Part shown: positions 26,768 through 36,040 of the stretch, in pieces
Layout of the letters: every line of letters begins with the position of its first letter
Numbering within the stretch: the stretch's first letter is position 1
Assembly (NCBI RefSeq): GCF_014195505.1
Contig: NZ_JACIBV010000001.1
Coordinates: 3,720,001-3,784,000, forward strand
Origin: Nonomuraea dietziae
GTDB taxonomy: Bacteria; Actinomycetota; Actinomycetes; Streptosporangiales; Streptosporangiaceae
Direction: 5' to 3'
DNA length: 64,000 bases
The notes under the pieces: model-generated
Told to the model about the DNA's origin: nothing
The model's input: the letters and a program-made list of their open reading frames with translations, nothing else
Database searches by the model: none
Position numbers and translations under genes: made by a program

Positions 26768-27940
26768 TTACGCGCCTACGACCAAGGGATGAGGCGCGGC
26801 CGTCCGCTCGCCTCCGCGCCACACTGTGTGAACGAGAGGGACGCCGGGACGATAGGCCAGGTGGACGTAGGAGGGCGCGTCGAGGAGCACCACGTCGGCC
26901 CGCGCGCCGGGAGCCAGCGTGCCGACGTCGTCGCGGCGCAGCGCCCTCGCCCCGCCGCGGGTGGCGGCTCTGACCGCCTCCAGGGGCGTCATCCCCATCT
27001 CCCTCACCGCCAGGGCGACGCAGAACGGCATCGACGAGGTGAAGGAGGAGCCGGGGTTGCAGTCGGTGGCGATCGCCACGGTGACGCCCGCGTCGATCAG
27101 CCTGCGCGCGTCGGGATAGGGCGAGCGGGTGGAGAACTCCGCGCCGGGCAGCAGCGTGGCCACCGTGCCCGAGGAGGCCAGCGCGTCCACGTCCGCGTCG
27201 GACAGGTGCGTGCAGTGGTCGGCGGAGGCCGCGTCGAGCTCGACCGCGATGCGCACGCCTGGACCCTCGGTGAGCTGGTTGGCGTGCACCCGCGGCAGCA
27301 GCCCCGCCTTGATGCCCGCCTGGAGGATCTCGCGCGTCTGGTCCTCGTCGAAGGCCCCGCGCTCGCAGAAGACGTCCACCCACTTCGCGTACGGCGCGCA
27401 GGCCCGCAGCATCTCCCCCGTCACGGTCCTGACGTAGGTGTCGGGGTCGGTGTCGGCGGGCACCACGTGCGCGCCCAGGAAGGTGGTCTCGTCGGTCAGC
27501 GAGGTGGCGATCTCCAGCGAGCGCCGCTCGTCCTCGACCGTCAGCCCGTAGCCGCTCTTGATCTCGACGGTCGTGGTGCCCTGCGCCGCCATCTCGGCGA
27601 CCAGCGCGGCGGCCCTGGTGGCCAGCTCGGCGTCGCCCGCCGCCCTGGTGGCGGCGACCGTGGTGCGGATGCCGCCCGCGGTGTAGCTCTGTCCCGACAT
27701 CCGCGCGTTGAACTCGGAGGTACGGTCACCGGCGAAGACCAGGTGGGCGTGGCTGTCGACGAAGCCGGGGATGACGCAGCGCCCGCCGGCGTCCACCCTC
27801 TCGTCGGCGTCGGGCGCCTGGCTGGAGGGCCCCGTCCAGGCGATCGTCTCGCCCTGCATGACGAGCGCGGCGTCATGGTGCTCGGTGTCCCCGTCGAACA
27901 GCGACCCGATCCCGTCGATCAGGATGCTTCGCTCGCTCAC
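26768..27940 (-). CDS. hutI: Imidazolonepropionase
   Basis: 390-aa metal-dependent amidohydrolase that opens the imidazolone ring of 4-imidazolone-5-propionate to N-formimidoyl-glutamate, third step of histidine breakdown. Seen: metal ligands in [12 protein letters not shown], the substrate loop with SGYGLT, the second metal site HANQL, and [10 protein letters not shown] carrying the catalytic Asp. GTG at 27940 overlaps the hutF stop (GTGA). Last gene of an operon M20 amidohydrolase-hutF-hutI, all with 4-nt overlaps. Confidence 0.96.
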   Translation of the reverse strand: MSERSILIDGIGSLFDGDTEHHDAALVMQGETIAWTGPSSQAPDADERVDAGGRCVIPGFVDSHAHLVFAGDRTSEFNARMSGQSYTAGGIRTTVAATRAAGDAELATRAAALVAEMAAQGTTTVEIKSGYGLTVEDERRSLEIATSLTDETTFLGAHVVPADTDPDTYVRTVTGEMLRACAPYAKWVDVFCERGAFDEDQTREILQAGIKAGLLPRVHANQLTEGPGVRIAVELDAASADHCTHLSDADVDALASSGTVATLLPGAEFSTRSPYPDARRLIDAGVTVAIATDCNPGSSFTSSMPFCVALAVREMGMTPLEAVRAATRGGARALRRDDVGTLAPGARADVVLLDAPSYVHLAYRPGVPLVHTVWRGGERTAAPHPLVVGA

Positions 27941-29262
27941 CTGATGGCTCCCATCGCCTCGTTCAGCATCGGCCCGGCCTCTCCCAGCTCGTGGCGGCCG
28001 CTCTCGACGATCCTGCGGCCTCCCGAGATCACACTGTGCACGTCGGCGACCGTCGCGGCGAACACGACGGACTCCACGGCCGTCTCGCGTGTCGCGCCTG
28101 CCGTACGGACCGAGTCGAGGCGGACCGAGACCAGGTCGGCCCACGCGCCGGGGACCAGCATGCCCGCGTCGGGGAAGCCCAGGGAGGCGTGGCCCGCGCC
28201 GGTCGCGGCGTTCAGCAGCTCGTGGGCGCGCCAGTGACCGCGCTTCTGGCTGGCCAGGCGCTCGTTCAGCTCGACCGCGCGGGCCTCCTCGAACAGGTCG
28301 ATCACCGCGTGGCTGTCGGAGCCGAGCGTGATCGGCGAGCCCCGCTCGAACAGCGGGCGGGCGGGGCCGATGCCGTCGGCCAGGTCCCGCTCGGTCGTGG
28401 GGCACATGCACACGTGCGTGCGCGACTGGCCGAGCAGCTCGATGTCCACGTCGGTGAGGTGGGTGGCGTGCACGGCGGTCGAGCGGGGGCCGAGGGCGCC
28501 GTGCTCGTGCAGCAGCTGGACAGGGGTGGCGGCGTAGCGCTCCACGCAGGCGGCGTTCTCCGCGCGCTGCTCGGAGACGTGGGCGTGCAGCGGCGCCGCG
28601 TGGCGATGGGAGAACTCGGCCACCACGCCCATCTGCTCGGGCGGCACCGCGCGCACGGAGTGGATGGCCGCGCCGATCTCCACGTCCTCGTGGCCGTCGT
28701 AGGCGGCGGCCAGCTCCTCCGCCCTCGCCGCCCACCCCACGGCGCTGCCGTCGCCGAAGCGCACCTGCGCCCCCGTCAGAGCGGTGCCGACACCGCCGGT
28801 CAGGTAGCAGGTGTCGAGCAGCGCGATGCGCAGGCCCGCCTCGCGCGCCGCCTGGATCAGCGCGTGCCCCATCTGGTTGGGATCGTCGTACGGCACGCCG
28901 CCAGGCCCGTGGTGCAGGTAGTGGAACTCGCCCACGCAGGTGACGCCCGCCATCGCCATCTCGGCGTAGACCGCCCTGGCCAGGTCGAGATAGGTGTCGG
29001 GGTCGAGCACGCCCGCCACGTCGTACATCTGGTCGCGCCAGGTCCAGAAGTCGCCCTTGCCTGCCTGGGTCGCGCCGCGCAGGGCCCGGTGGAAGGCGTG
29101 GGAGTGGGCGTTGGCGAGCCCGGGGACGGTCAGCCCCTCCAGGACGACGCCCTGCCGCTCTCCCCGTTCGACGGCGGCGATCCGCCGTCCCTCCACGTGG
29201 ACCACGACGCCGTCGGCGACGCCGTCGGGAAGCAGGGCGCGCTCGCACCAGTAGACGGTCAT
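27937..29262 (-). CDS. hutF: Formimidoylglutamate deiminase
   Basis: 441-aa amidohydrolase that converts N-formimidoyl-L-glutamate to N-formyl-L-glutamate and ammonia. Conserved: metal-binding [20 protein letters not shown], and [15 protein letters not shown]. HutF marks the five-step histidine pathway, which then needs a deformylase to release glutamate. No HutG-like gene is in the window; the overlapping upstream M20 hydrolase is the obvious candidate. ATG at 29262 overlaps the stop of that gene by 4 nt (ATGA). Confidence 0.95.
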   Translation of the reverse strand: MTVYWCERALLPDGVADGVVVHVEGRRIAAVERGERQGVVLEGLTVPGLANAHSHAFHRALRGATQAGKGDFWTWRDQMYDVAGVLDPDTYLDLARAVYAEMAMAGVTCVGEFHYLHHGPGGVPYDDPNQMGHALIQAAREAGLRIALLDTCYLTGGVGTALTGAQVRFGDGSAVGWAARAEELAAAYDGHEDVEIGAAIHSVRAVPPEQMGVVAEFSHRHAAPLHAHVSEQRAENAACVERYAATPVQLLHEHGALGPRSTAVHATHLTDVDIELLGQSRTHVCMCPTTERDLADGIGPARPLFERGSPITLGSDSHAVIDLFEEARAVELNERLASQKRGHWRAHELLNAATGAGHASLGFPDAGMLVPGAWADLVSVRLDSVRTAGATRETAVESVVFAATVADVHSVISGGRRIVESGRHELGEAGPMLNEAMGAIR

Positions 29263-30422
29263 CGGGCCAGCTCCTCCAGTGCGTCCGCCAGGGCCTCGAC
29301 GCCCTTGGCGCAGTCGTCGGGTTCGGCGTGCTCGCTGGGCGAGTGCGAGACGCCTGTCGGGTTGCGGACGAACAGCATCGCCGCGGCGACCCCGGCGGAG
29401 GCGAGGATGCCCGCGTCGTGTCCCGCGCCGGTCGGCAGCACGGGGGCGGGCCCCTCCTCGCCGACGACGGCGGCCAGCCTGTCGCGCAGGGGCACGTCGA
29501 AGTCGACGACGGGGGTCCACGACTCCTCGCTCACCCTCTGCCCCCGCGACAGCTCCTCCACCAGCGCCCGCACGTCCTTCTCCGCGGCCCCCCTGGCGTC
29601 GAGCCAGGCCGAGACGAGCCCAGGGACGGCGTTGGCGTTGTTGGGCGACACCCTCACCTTGCCGAACGTCGCCACGATCCCGTGCCTGCCCGCCGCCTCA
29701 CGCGCCTCCAGCACCGCGCGGGCGTAGGCGAGCATCGGGTCGTCCCTGTCCTCCAGGCGCGTGGTGCCGGCGTGGTTGGCCTCGCCGTGGAAGTCGAAGC
29801 GCCACCTGCCGTGCGGCCAGATCGCGCTGGCCACGCCGACGGGCGCGCCCGTCTCGACCAGGCCCCTGCCCTGCTCGACGTGCAGCTCGACGAAGACACC
29901 CACCCGCGAGAGGGTCTCGTCGTCCCTGCCGAGCGCCGAGGGCTTCCTTCCCGCCCTGCGCAGCACGTCGGCCAGCGTGTCGCCCGCGTCGTCCCTGAGG
30001 CCGATCGCCCTGCCCGGATCGAGCACGCCGGTCAGCAGCCGCGAGCCCATGCAGGGCACGCCGAACCTGGCGCCCTCCTCGTCGGTGAAGCAGGCGACGC
30101 CGATCGGCCTGGCGGGGGCGAAGCCGCGCTCCCTGAGCCGGTCGAGCGCGGCGAAGGCGGACACGATCCCGAGAGGGCCGTCGAACGCGCCGCCCTGCCG
30201 TACGGAGTCGAGGTGGCTGCCGGTCACCACGCCCGGCTCGCGGTCGGGATCGCCCCACCAGGCCCACAGATTGCCGTTGCGGTCGTCGTGCAGGTCGAGG
30301 CCGCGCCGAGCGGCCTCCTGCCCGAACCACTCGCGCAGCTCCAGGTCGGCGGGCGACCACGCGTCTCTCACGTAGCCATGGGTGGCGGGGTCTCGTCCGA
30401 TGTGCGCGAGTTCGTCCAGCAT
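29259..30422 (-). CDS. M20-family allantoate amidohydrolase/N-carbamoyl amino-acid hydrolase-like enzyme
   Basis: 387-aa binuclear metallohydrolase of the AllC/hydantoinase-carbamoylase family. Metal ligands are visible in [29 protein letters not shown] and ELHVEQG, with [10 protein letters not shown] near the C-terminus. A dimerisation domain sits at about residues 205-320. Annotated substrates are allantoate or N-carbamoyl amino acids. Here it is translationally coupled to hutF and hutI, so cleavage of N-formylglutamate (the HutG role) is more likely; that is inference. ATG at 30422 follows GAGGGG closely; an in-frame start at 30449 would put the operator at 30436-30453 inside the gene. Confidence 0.88.
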   Translation of the reverse strand: MLDELAHIGRDPATHGYVRDAWSPADLELREWFGQEAARRGLDLHDDRNGNLWAWWGDPDREPGVVTGSHLDSVRQGGAFDGPLGIVSAFAALDRLRERGFAPARPIGVACFTDEEGARFGVPCMGSRLLTGVLDPGRAIGLRDDAGDTLADVLRRAGRKPSALGRDDETLSRVGVFVELHVEQGRGLVETGAPVGVASAIWPHGRWRFDFHGEANHAGTTRLEDRDDPMLAYARAVLEAREAAGRHGIVATFGKVRVSPNNANAVPGLVSAWLDARGAAEKDVRALVEELSRGQRVSEESWTPVVDFDVPLRDRLAAVVGEEGPAPVLPTGAGHDAGILASAGVAAAMLFVRNPTGVSHSPSEHAEPDDCAKGVEALADALEELAR

Positions 30423-30435
30423 GCCCCTCACTCTA

Positions 30436-30453
30436 GTGAATGAATCCATTCAC
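30436..30453. promoter_or_regulatory. hut operator 1 (inverted repeat)
   Basis: GTGAATG-AATC-CATTCAC is a perfect 7-bp inverted repeat 14 bp upstream of the amidohydrolase-hutF-hutI operon. Its core TGAAT-N6-ATTCA recurs upstream of hutU at 35959-35975. Confidence 0.7.
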
Positions 30454-30466
30454 GGGCATGCCGACT

Positions 30467-31144
30467 CTACGAGACCGGGCCCTCGCTCGGGCGGAGGGTG
30501 AGCTCGGTCAGGTGGGCGTCGGGGCCTGCCAGCACGGCCGCGAGCACCGCCCGCGCCACCGTGTCGGGCTCCAGGTACTTCGACCGCTCGAACTCCCCGC
30601 CCTCCTGCTCCCTGACGCCGCGCTGCATGTCGGTGGCGATCCGCCCGGGGTAGACGCTGGTCACCCTGAGCGAGGGCTCCTCAAGGCGCAGCCCGTCGGC
30701 GAAGGCGCGCAGGGCGAACTTGCTGGCGGCGTAGGACACCCAGGCCGGGTTGGCGCGCAGTCCCGCCCCTGAGTTGATGAGCAGCACGTGGCCGCCCGCC
30801 GCGCGCAGGGCGGGAAGCAGCAGGCGGGTCAGCTCTGCCACCGCGACCACGTTGATCTCCATCGTCCGCCGCCACACCTCGGCGGGCGTGTCGGCGATGC
30901 TGCCGAGCGTGACCACTCCCGCGCTGTGCACGAGCACGTCGAGCCGGTCGATCCCCGCGACGTCGGCGGCCGTGACCTCCGTCAGCTCGACGGGCCAGGC
31001 CGTGGCGTCGGGCAGGCCGGCGGCGAGCCCGTCGAGTGCGGCCCTGTCGCGCCCGCCGAGGATCAGGCGGTGGGTGGGCGCCAGCGCCCTCGCGATCGCC
31101 CCTCCGACGCCTCTGGACGCCCCTGTGATCAGTGCGGTCTTCAT
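30467..31144 (-). CDS. SDR-family oxidoreductase
   Basis: 225-aa short-chain dehydrogenase. Rossmann motif TGASRGVGGAIARAL, active-site Ser in INSGAGLRANP, and Tyr/Lys in SYAASKFALRAFADGL. The PG motif VYPGRIATDMQRG is typical of the classical family. No substrate can be inferred. It starts back-to-back with the PadR gene (spacer 54 bp) and ends just upstream of the hut operator, so its transcript would run into the hut operon unless it stops there. Confidence 0.9.
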   Translation of the reverse strand: MKTALITGASRGVGGAIARALAPTHRLILGGRDRAALDGLAAGLPDATAWPVELTEVTAADVAGIDRLDVLVHSAGVVTLGSIADTPAEVWRRTMEINVVAVAELTRLLLPALRAAGGHVLLINSGAGLRANPAWVSYAASKFALRAFADGLRLEEPSLRVTSVYPGRIATDMQRGVREQEGGEFERSKYLEPDTVARAVLAAVLAGPDAHLTELTLRPSEGPVS

Positions 31145-31162
31145 GCGGCCAGCCTAGGGCGA

Positions 31163-31190
31163 TTGACAGACACTCAAATTTGAATACAAA
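31163..31190 (+). promoter_or_regulatory. Promoter/operator of the PadR-ABC operon
   Basis: TTGACA (31163-31168) and TACAAA (31185-31190), 16 bp apart, place transcription start at or beside the GTG at 31199, indicating a leaderless mRNA. The 10-bp palindrome TCAAATTTGA (31174-31183) fills the spacer. On the minus strand TTCAAGTTTG and TTCAAATTTG form a direct repeat, a likely PadR auto-operator. Confidence 0.6.
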
Positions 31191-31198
31191 CTTGAAGG

Positions 31199-31729
31199 GT
31201 GTCAACTACGCGGGTTCTGATTCTCGGCACGCTGCTCGACGAGCCGCTCAACGGCTACCAGGTACGGCGGCGCCTCGAAACCATGGGAGCGGACAACTGG
31301 GCCAACGTCGCCTTCGGCTCGATCTACCACGGCCTCAGCAAGATGGCCGACGAAGGGCTGCTCGACGTGGTCGAGAGCGGCAAGGGCGGCAAGACCGTCT
31401 ACGCCATCAACGACACGGGGCGCTTCGAGTTCCATCGCCTGCTCATGTCGCTGTGGTACGAGATCGGGCCGATCGTCGATCCCTTCCAGGTCGCCATGAC
31501 CTTCATGGACAGGATGGATCGCGCGCATCTGCTCGGCGCCCTCCGCTTCAGGACCGACGAGCTCAAGAGGTCGATCGCGATGCTCGACAGGGCGCTCGGC
31601 TCCAAGCAGGCGTTCGGCGCGCCCCGCCACGTCGACGAGAACCTACGTCTCAGCAGCGGCATGCTCGCCGCCCAGCTCGCCTGGGTGGAGGAGGCCGTCA
31701 AGAAGGTCGAAGAAGGAGACCTCCCCTGA
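31199..31729 (+). CDS. PadR-family transcriptional regulator
   Basis: 176-aa PadR-type repressor. N-terminal winged helix: LILGTLLDEPLNGYQVRRRL, then FGSIYHGLSKMADEGLLDVV with wing GGKTVYAI. A C-terminal helical Vir_act_alpha_C-type dimerisation domain follows (DRMDRAHLLGALRFRTDELK). Such regulators repress adjacent multidrug exporters until a toxic ligand binds. GTG at 31199 has no ribosome site but sits where transcription would start. Its stop overlaps the ATPase start by one base (TGATG), tying it to the exporter operon. Confidence 0.93.
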   Translation: MSTTRVLILGTLLDEPLNGYQVRRRLETMGADNWANVAFGSIYHGLSKMADEGLLDVVESGKGGKTVYAINDTGRFEFHRLLMSLWYEIGPIVDPFQVAMTFMDRMDRAHLLGALRFRTDELKRSIAMLDRALGSKQAFGAPRHVDENLRLSSGMLAAQLAWVEEAVKKVEEGDLP

Positions 31730-32682
31730 TGATCATCAGTGCGCAAGGGTTAAAGAAGAGCTTCACCACCAAGAGCAGAAAGGGCTCGCAGACCGTCGAG
31801 GCGGTCAAGGGCGTCGACCTGGAGGTGAAGAGCGGCGAGATCTACGGCGTGCTCGGCCCCAACGGGGCGGGCAAGACCACCACGATCCGCATGCTGTCCA
31901 CCCTCATCACTCCCGACGCGGGCACGGCCGTGATCGCCGGCCACGACCTGGTCAAGGAGCCGGCCCAGATCCGCCGCAAGCTCGGCTACGTGAGCCAGGC
32001 CGGCGGGGTGGAGGAGCAGAACACCGCCCGCGCCCAGGTCGTCTTCGCCGCCAGGATCTACAACGTGCCCGACCCCGCGAAGGCGGCCGAGGAGATCCTC
32101 AGGAAGTTCGATCTGTCGGACATCGCCGACCGGCCTGGCCGCACGCTGTCGGGCGGGCAGAAGCGCCGCGTCGCCATCGCCCTCGGCCTGGTCCACACGC
32201 CCCCGCTGCTCTTCCTCGACGAGCCGACCACGGGTCTCGACCCGCAGAACCGCGCCAACCTCTGGGACCGCATCAAGGAGCTGCGCGAGCAGGGCACCAG
32301 CGTCCTGCTCAGCACCCACTACCTGGAGGAGGCCGACGCGCTCTGCGACCGCCTGGCGATCGTCGACCACGGCGTGATCGTCGCCGAGGGCACCCCCGCC
32401 GAGCTCAAGCGCTCGGTCTCGGGCGACGTGGTCACGCTGAGGCTCGACGGGCTCGAGCGCGCGGCCGAAGTGCTCACCCCCCTCGTGGCGCGGACCCGCG
32501 TCGACGAGGACGTGCTGCGGGTCTACGTCGACGACGGCGAGCACGCGCTGCCGTCGCTGCTGCGCACGCTCGAGGCCGACGGGCTCTCGCTGCGCTCGAT
32601 CACCATGGAGCGGGCCACGCTCGACGACGTCTTCCTGGCCAAGACCGGCAGGTCCCTGCGCGACACCGGAGCCGCCGCATGA
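31729..32682 (+). CDS. DrrA-type ABC exporter ATP-binding protein
   Basis: 317-aa ATPase of the daunorubicin-resistance (DrrA) family. Walker A GPNGAGKTT, Q-loop VSQAGGVEE, signature LSGGQKRRVAIAL, Walker B LLFLDEPTTGLD and H-loop STHYLEEAD. The C-terminal DUF4162-like extension (about 235-317) contains TMERATLDDVFLAKTGRSL, typical of DrrA and needed for membrane assembly. ATG at 31729 overlaps the PadR stop; GAAGGAG precedes it. The cargo is a hydrophobic compound, unknown here. Confidence 0.94.
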   Translation: MIISAQGLKKSFTTKSRKGSQTVEAVKGVDLEVKSGEIYGVLGPNGAGKTTTIRMLSTLITPDAGTAVIAGHDLVKEPAQIRRKLGYVSQAGGVEEQNTARAQVVFAARIYNVPDPAKAAEEILRKFDLSDIADRPGRTLSGGQKRRVAIALGLVHTPPLLFLDEPTTGLDPQNRANLWDRIKELREQGTSVLLSTHYLEEADALCDRLAIVDHGVIVAEGTPAELKRSVSGDVVTLRLDGLERAAEVLTPLVARTRVDEDVLRVYVDDGEHALPSLLRTLEADGLSLRSITMERATLDDVFLAKTGRSLRDTGAAA

Positions 32683-33428
32683 TCCGCGACACCTCGCTGT
32701 TCTTCGGCCACGAGGTCAGGAACACCCTGCGCAACCCCGTCTGGCCGCTGTTCGGCATCATGCAGCCGGTGATGTACCTGCTGCTGTTCGCCCCGCTCTA
32801 CGCGGGCATGGCCTTCGGCGGCGACTTCGGCCAGGCGCTGGTCTCCTTCGCGCCCGGCATGCTGGTGATCACCGCGCTGTTCGGCTCGATGGGCGTCGCC
32901 TACGGCACGATCTACGAGATCCGCAGCGGCGTGCTCGAGCGGATCGCGGTCAGCCCCGCCTGGCGCCCGGCGATCGTGCTCGGCAGGATGCTGCGCGACG
33001 TGGTCTCCCTGATGATCCAGTCGCTGGCGTTCATCCTCATCGCCATCGCCATGGGGCTGCGCGTCAGCCCGCTCGCGCTGGTGCTCATGCTGCTCCTGCT
33101 GGGCGTGACCGGCCTGTTCTCCTCCGGCGTGGCCTACGGCATGGCGCTCAGCCTGCGCGACGAGAACGCGATGGGGCAGATCATGCAGTTCTTCGCCCTT
33201 CCCCTGATGCTGCTGTCGGGCGCGCTGCTGCCCATGGCGCTCGGCCCCGACTGGCTGGAGCGGATCTCCTGGTTCACGCCCTTCTACCACCCGGTCGAGG
33301 CGGGCAGGGCGCTGTTCGCCGGCGAGCTGACCGACCTGTCCATCCCGCTGGCCTTCGGCGTCATGCTCGCCCTGGCCGCGCTCACCGTGACGTGGTCGGT
33401 CCGCTCCCTACGCAGGCTCGCCGGCTAG
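32679..33428 (+). CDS. DrrB-type ABC-2 exporter permease
   Basis: 249-aa ABC-2 family permease with six predicted membrane segments. The conserved N-terminal stretch NPVWPLFGIMQPVMYLLLF and the ABC-2 signature region IAVSPAWRPAIVLGRMLRD are present. ATG at 32679 overlaps the ATPase stop by 4 nt. Together with the ATPase and PadR it forms a three-gene, self-regulated export operon. Its 3' end overlaps the convergent RpiR-type gene by 21 bp, an unusually tight tail-to-tail arrangement. Confidence 0.93.
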   Translation: MIRDTSLFFGHEVRNTLRNPVWPLFGIMQPVMYLLLFAPLYAGMAFGGDFGQALVSFAPGMLVITALFGSMGVAYGTIYEIRSGVLERIAVSPAWRPAIVLGRMLRDVVSLMIQSLAFILIAIAMGLRVSPLALVLMLLLLGVTGLFSSGVAYGMALSLRDENAMGQIMQFFALPLMLLSGALLPMALGPDWLERISWFTPFYHPVEAGRALFAGELTDLSIPLAFGVMLALAALTVTWSVRSLRRLAG

Positions 33429-34223
33429 GAACGTCCTCGTCTCCTCCGTCATCCGCTCGTACTCCTCGAGCCTGGCCTGCGTCCGCAGCGGCGCGGCGTC
33501 GGCCATCGCCTCCACCAGCGCCATGGCCAGGGCCAGGGGCGCGGCGTGCGAGTCGAACACCAGCCGCTCCCCGACCGGCGCGTCGAGCACGACGTCGGCG
33601 GGGAAGCCCGGCCTGTCGGTGATCACGGCCGTTCTGAGGCCGAGTTCTCCCGCGTAGTCGAGGGCCTGCACGACCTCGGCCGGATACCGCGGCAGGACCA
33701 CCGCCACCACCCACTCGGCGCCCGCCCTCCTCGCCGCGTGCAGCCCGTCGATCAGCTCGGAGCCGCCGTGCACGAGGAGGCGGACGTCGGGGTGGATGCG
33801 CCTGGCGAAGTAGGCGAACGTGGTGGCCAGCCCCGACGAGACCCTCAGCCCCAGCACGGGAAGCGGCTCGGTGGCCGCGAGCGACTCGCCGAGCTCCTTG
33901 AGCGGCAGCCCCGCCAGGCGGTCGCGGATCAGCGTCAGGTTGCGGATCTCGTCGTCGATGGCGCCCTTGAGCAGGTTGCCGCCCTCTCCTCTGCCACCCA
34001 GCACGAGAGGGCGGAGCGCCTGCCTGAGCTCGGGATAGCCGGCGAAGCCGAGCACCATGGCGAACCTGGTCACCGAGGGCTGGCTCACGCCGGCCCTCTC
34101 GGCCAGCTCGACGCTGGACAGGAAGATCGCCTCGTCCAGGTGATCGGTCAGGTAATGCGCGATGCGGCGCTGCACGGGCGACAATCTTCTGCCGTCGAGC
34201 AGGCCTTCGATACCGTCCCTCAC
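33408..34223 (-). CDS. RpiR/MurR-family regulator with SIS domain, probable hut regulator
   Basis: 271-aa transcription factor. N-terminal RpiR helix-turn-helix (residues about 1-75): SSVELAERAGVSQPSVTRFA. C-terminal SIS domain (about 110-255) with PLPVLGLRVSSGLATTFAYF. In RpiR proteins the SIS domain usually binds phosphosugars. Here the gene lies 72 bp behind hutU on the same strand, so the ligand is probably a histidine-pathway intermediate such as urocanate. RpiR operators are often TGAA/TTCA inverted repeats, matching the two TGAAT-N6-ATTCA sites of this locus. GTG at 34223 with GGAGG 5 nt upstream. Confidence 0.88.
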   Translation of the reverse strand: MRDGIEGLLDGRRLSPVQRRIAHYLTDHLDEAIFLSSVELAERAGVSQPSVTRFAMVLGFAGYPELRQALRPLVLGGRGEGGNLLKGAIDDEIRNLTLIRDRLAGLPLKELGESLAATEPLPVLGLRVSSGLATTFAYFARRIHPDVRLLVHGGSELIDGLHAARRAGAEWVVAVVLPRYPAEVVQALDYAGELGLRTAVITDRPGFPADVVLDAPVGERLVFDSHAAPLALAMALVEAMADAAPLRTQARLEEYERMTEETRTFLAGEPA

Positions 34224-34295
34224 GTCACCTCCAACACCTGGGCACCGGCGCCCCTTCCCTCACCCGGCGAACGTCTCGCCTGGCGAGACCGGCGC

Positions 34296-35945
34296 TCAGG
34301 ACTCGCGCATCGGGATCCGGACGCCACGGGAGTCGGCCACGGCGGCCGCCTCGTCGTAGCCGGCGTCGACGTGCCGCATGACGCCGGTGCCCGGATCGTT
34401 GGTGAGCACCCTGTTGAGCTTCTCGCCCGCCAGCGCGGTGCCGTCGGCGACGGTCACCTGCCCCGCGTGGATCGAACGGCCGATGCCCACGCCGCCGCCG
34501 TGGTGGATGGAGACCCACGCCGCGCCCGACGCGGTGTTCAGCATCGCGTTGAGCAGGGGCCAGTCCGCGATGGCGTCCGACCCGTCGGCCATCGCCTCGG
34601 TCTCCCTGTACGGCGAGGCCACCGAGCCGCAGTCGAGGTGGTCGCGCCCGATCACCACGGGCGCCTGGAGCTCGCCCGAGGCCACCATGTCGTTGAAGCG
34701 CTCGCCCGCCAGGTGCCGCTCGCCGTAGCCGAGCCAGCAGATGCGCGCGGGCAGCCCCTGGAAGTGCACCCTCTCCCCCGCCATGCGGATCCACCTGGCC
34801 AGCGGCTCGTTGTCGGGGAACAGCTCGAGGATGGCCCTGTCGGTGGCCGCGATGTCGGCGGGGTCGCCGGAGAGGGCGGCCCAGCGGAACGGGCCCTTGC
34901 CCTCGCAGAACAGCGGCCTGATGTAGGCGGGCACGAAGCCGGGGAAGTCGAAGGCCCTGGTGTAGCCGGCCAGCTGCGCCTCGCCGCGGATGGAGTTGCC
35001 GTAGTCGAAGACCTCGGCCCCCGCGTCCTTGAACCCGACCATGGCCTCGACGTGCTTGGCCATCGCCTCGCGCGCCCTGGTCGTGAAGGCGGCGGGGTCC
35101 TTGTCGCGCTCGGTGGCCATGTCCTCGAAGGCCACGCCGATCGGCAGGTACATCAGCGGGTCGTGCGCCGACGTCTGGTCGGTCACGATGTCGATCTCCG
35201 CGCCGCGCGCCAGCAGGTCGGGCACCGCCTCCGCCGCGTTGGCCACCACGCCGATCGACAGCGGCCTGCGCTGGTCGCGCGCCTCGTAGGCCAGGCGGAG
35301 CGCCTCGTCCAGGTCCTTGGCCTCGACGTCGAGGTACCTGTGCTCGATGCGGCGCTTGACGCTGCGCGGGTCGCAGTCGACGCAGATCGCGACGCCGCCG
35401 TTCATGGTGACGGCCAGCGGCTGGGCGCCGCCCATGCCGCCGAGCCCCGCGGTCAGCGTGATGGTGCCGGCGAGGGAGCCGCCGAACCTCTTCTCCGCGA
35501 CGGCGGCGAAGGTCTCGTAGGTGCCCTGCAGGATGCCCTGCGTGCCGATGTAGATCCAGGAGCCGGCCGTCATCTGGCCGTACATCGTCAGGCCCGCCGC
35601 CTCCAGCCTGCGGAACTCCTCCCAGTTCGCCCAGTCGGGGACGAGGTTGGAGTTGGCGATGAGGACGCGCGGGGCCCACTCGTGCGTGCGGAACACGCCG
35701 ACGGGACGGCCGGACTGCACGAGCAGGGTCTCGTCGCCCTCCAGCGTGGTGAGCGTGCGGACAAGCGCGTCGAACGAGGGCCAGTCACGCGCGGCCTTGC
35801 CGGAACCGCCGTAGACGACCAGCTGCTCGGGGTGCTCGGCGACTTCCGGGTCCAGGTTGTTCTGGAGCATCCGGAGCGCGGCCTCCTGCGGCCAGCCCTT
35901 GGCGGTGAGCGTGGTGCCTCGCGGCGCGCGCACGGTGCGGCTCAT
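34296..35945 (-). CDS. hutU: Urocanate hydratase
   Basis: 549-aa NAD-dependent urocanase, second step of histidine degradation (urocanate to 4-imidazolone-5-propionate). Full length for the family. Conserved: [36 protein letters not shown] for NAD binding, and the active-site Cys in [20 protein letters not shown] at 35945 has AGGAGGG 8 nt upstream. A hut operator lies 14-30 bp before the start. Probably co-transcribed with the RpiR gene. Histidase (hutH) is not in this window. Confidence 0.97.
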   Translation of the reverse strand: MSRTVRAPRGTTLTAKGWPQEAALRMLQNNLDPEVAEHPEQLVVYGGSGKAARDWPSFDALVRTLTTLEGDETLLVQSGRPVGVFRTHEWAPRVLIANSNLVPDWANWEEFRRLEAAGLTMYGQMTAGSWIYIGTQGILQGTYETFAAVAEKRFGGSLAGTITLTAGLGGMGGAQPLAVTMNGGVAICVDCDPRSVKRRIEHRYLDVEAKDLDEALRLAYEARDQRRPLSIGVVANAAEAVPDLLARGAEIDIVTDQTSAHDPLMYLPIGVAFEDMATERDKDPAAFTTRAREAMAKHVEAMVGFKDAGAEVFDYGNSIRGEAQLAGYTRAFDFPGFVPAYIRPLFCEGKGPFRWAALSGDPADIAATDRAILELFPDNEPLARWIRMAGERVHFQGLPARICWLGYGERHLAGERFNDMVASGELQAPVVIGRDHLDCGSVASPYRETEAMADGSDAIADWPLLNAMLNTASGAAWVSIHHGGGVGIGRSIHAGQVTVADGTALAGEKLNRVLTNDPGTGVMRHVDAGYDEAAAVADSRGVRIPMRES

Positions 35946-35958
35946 GCCTGATCCCTCC

Positions 35959-35975
35959 TGAATGAACATATTCAT
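35959..35975. promoter_or_regulatory. hut operator 2 upstream of hutU
   Basis: TGAATGAACATATTCAT contains TGAAT-N6-ATTCA, the same arms, spacing and TGAATGAA half as the site at 30436-30453. It overlaps the region where hutU transcription and ribosome loading begin. Confidence 0.7.
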
Positions 35976-36040
35976 CTATGTCACCCGAAGAGTACATCGA
36001 CCCGCCACTCACCCCAAGGCGCCTCCCCTGCAGGGTGCGG

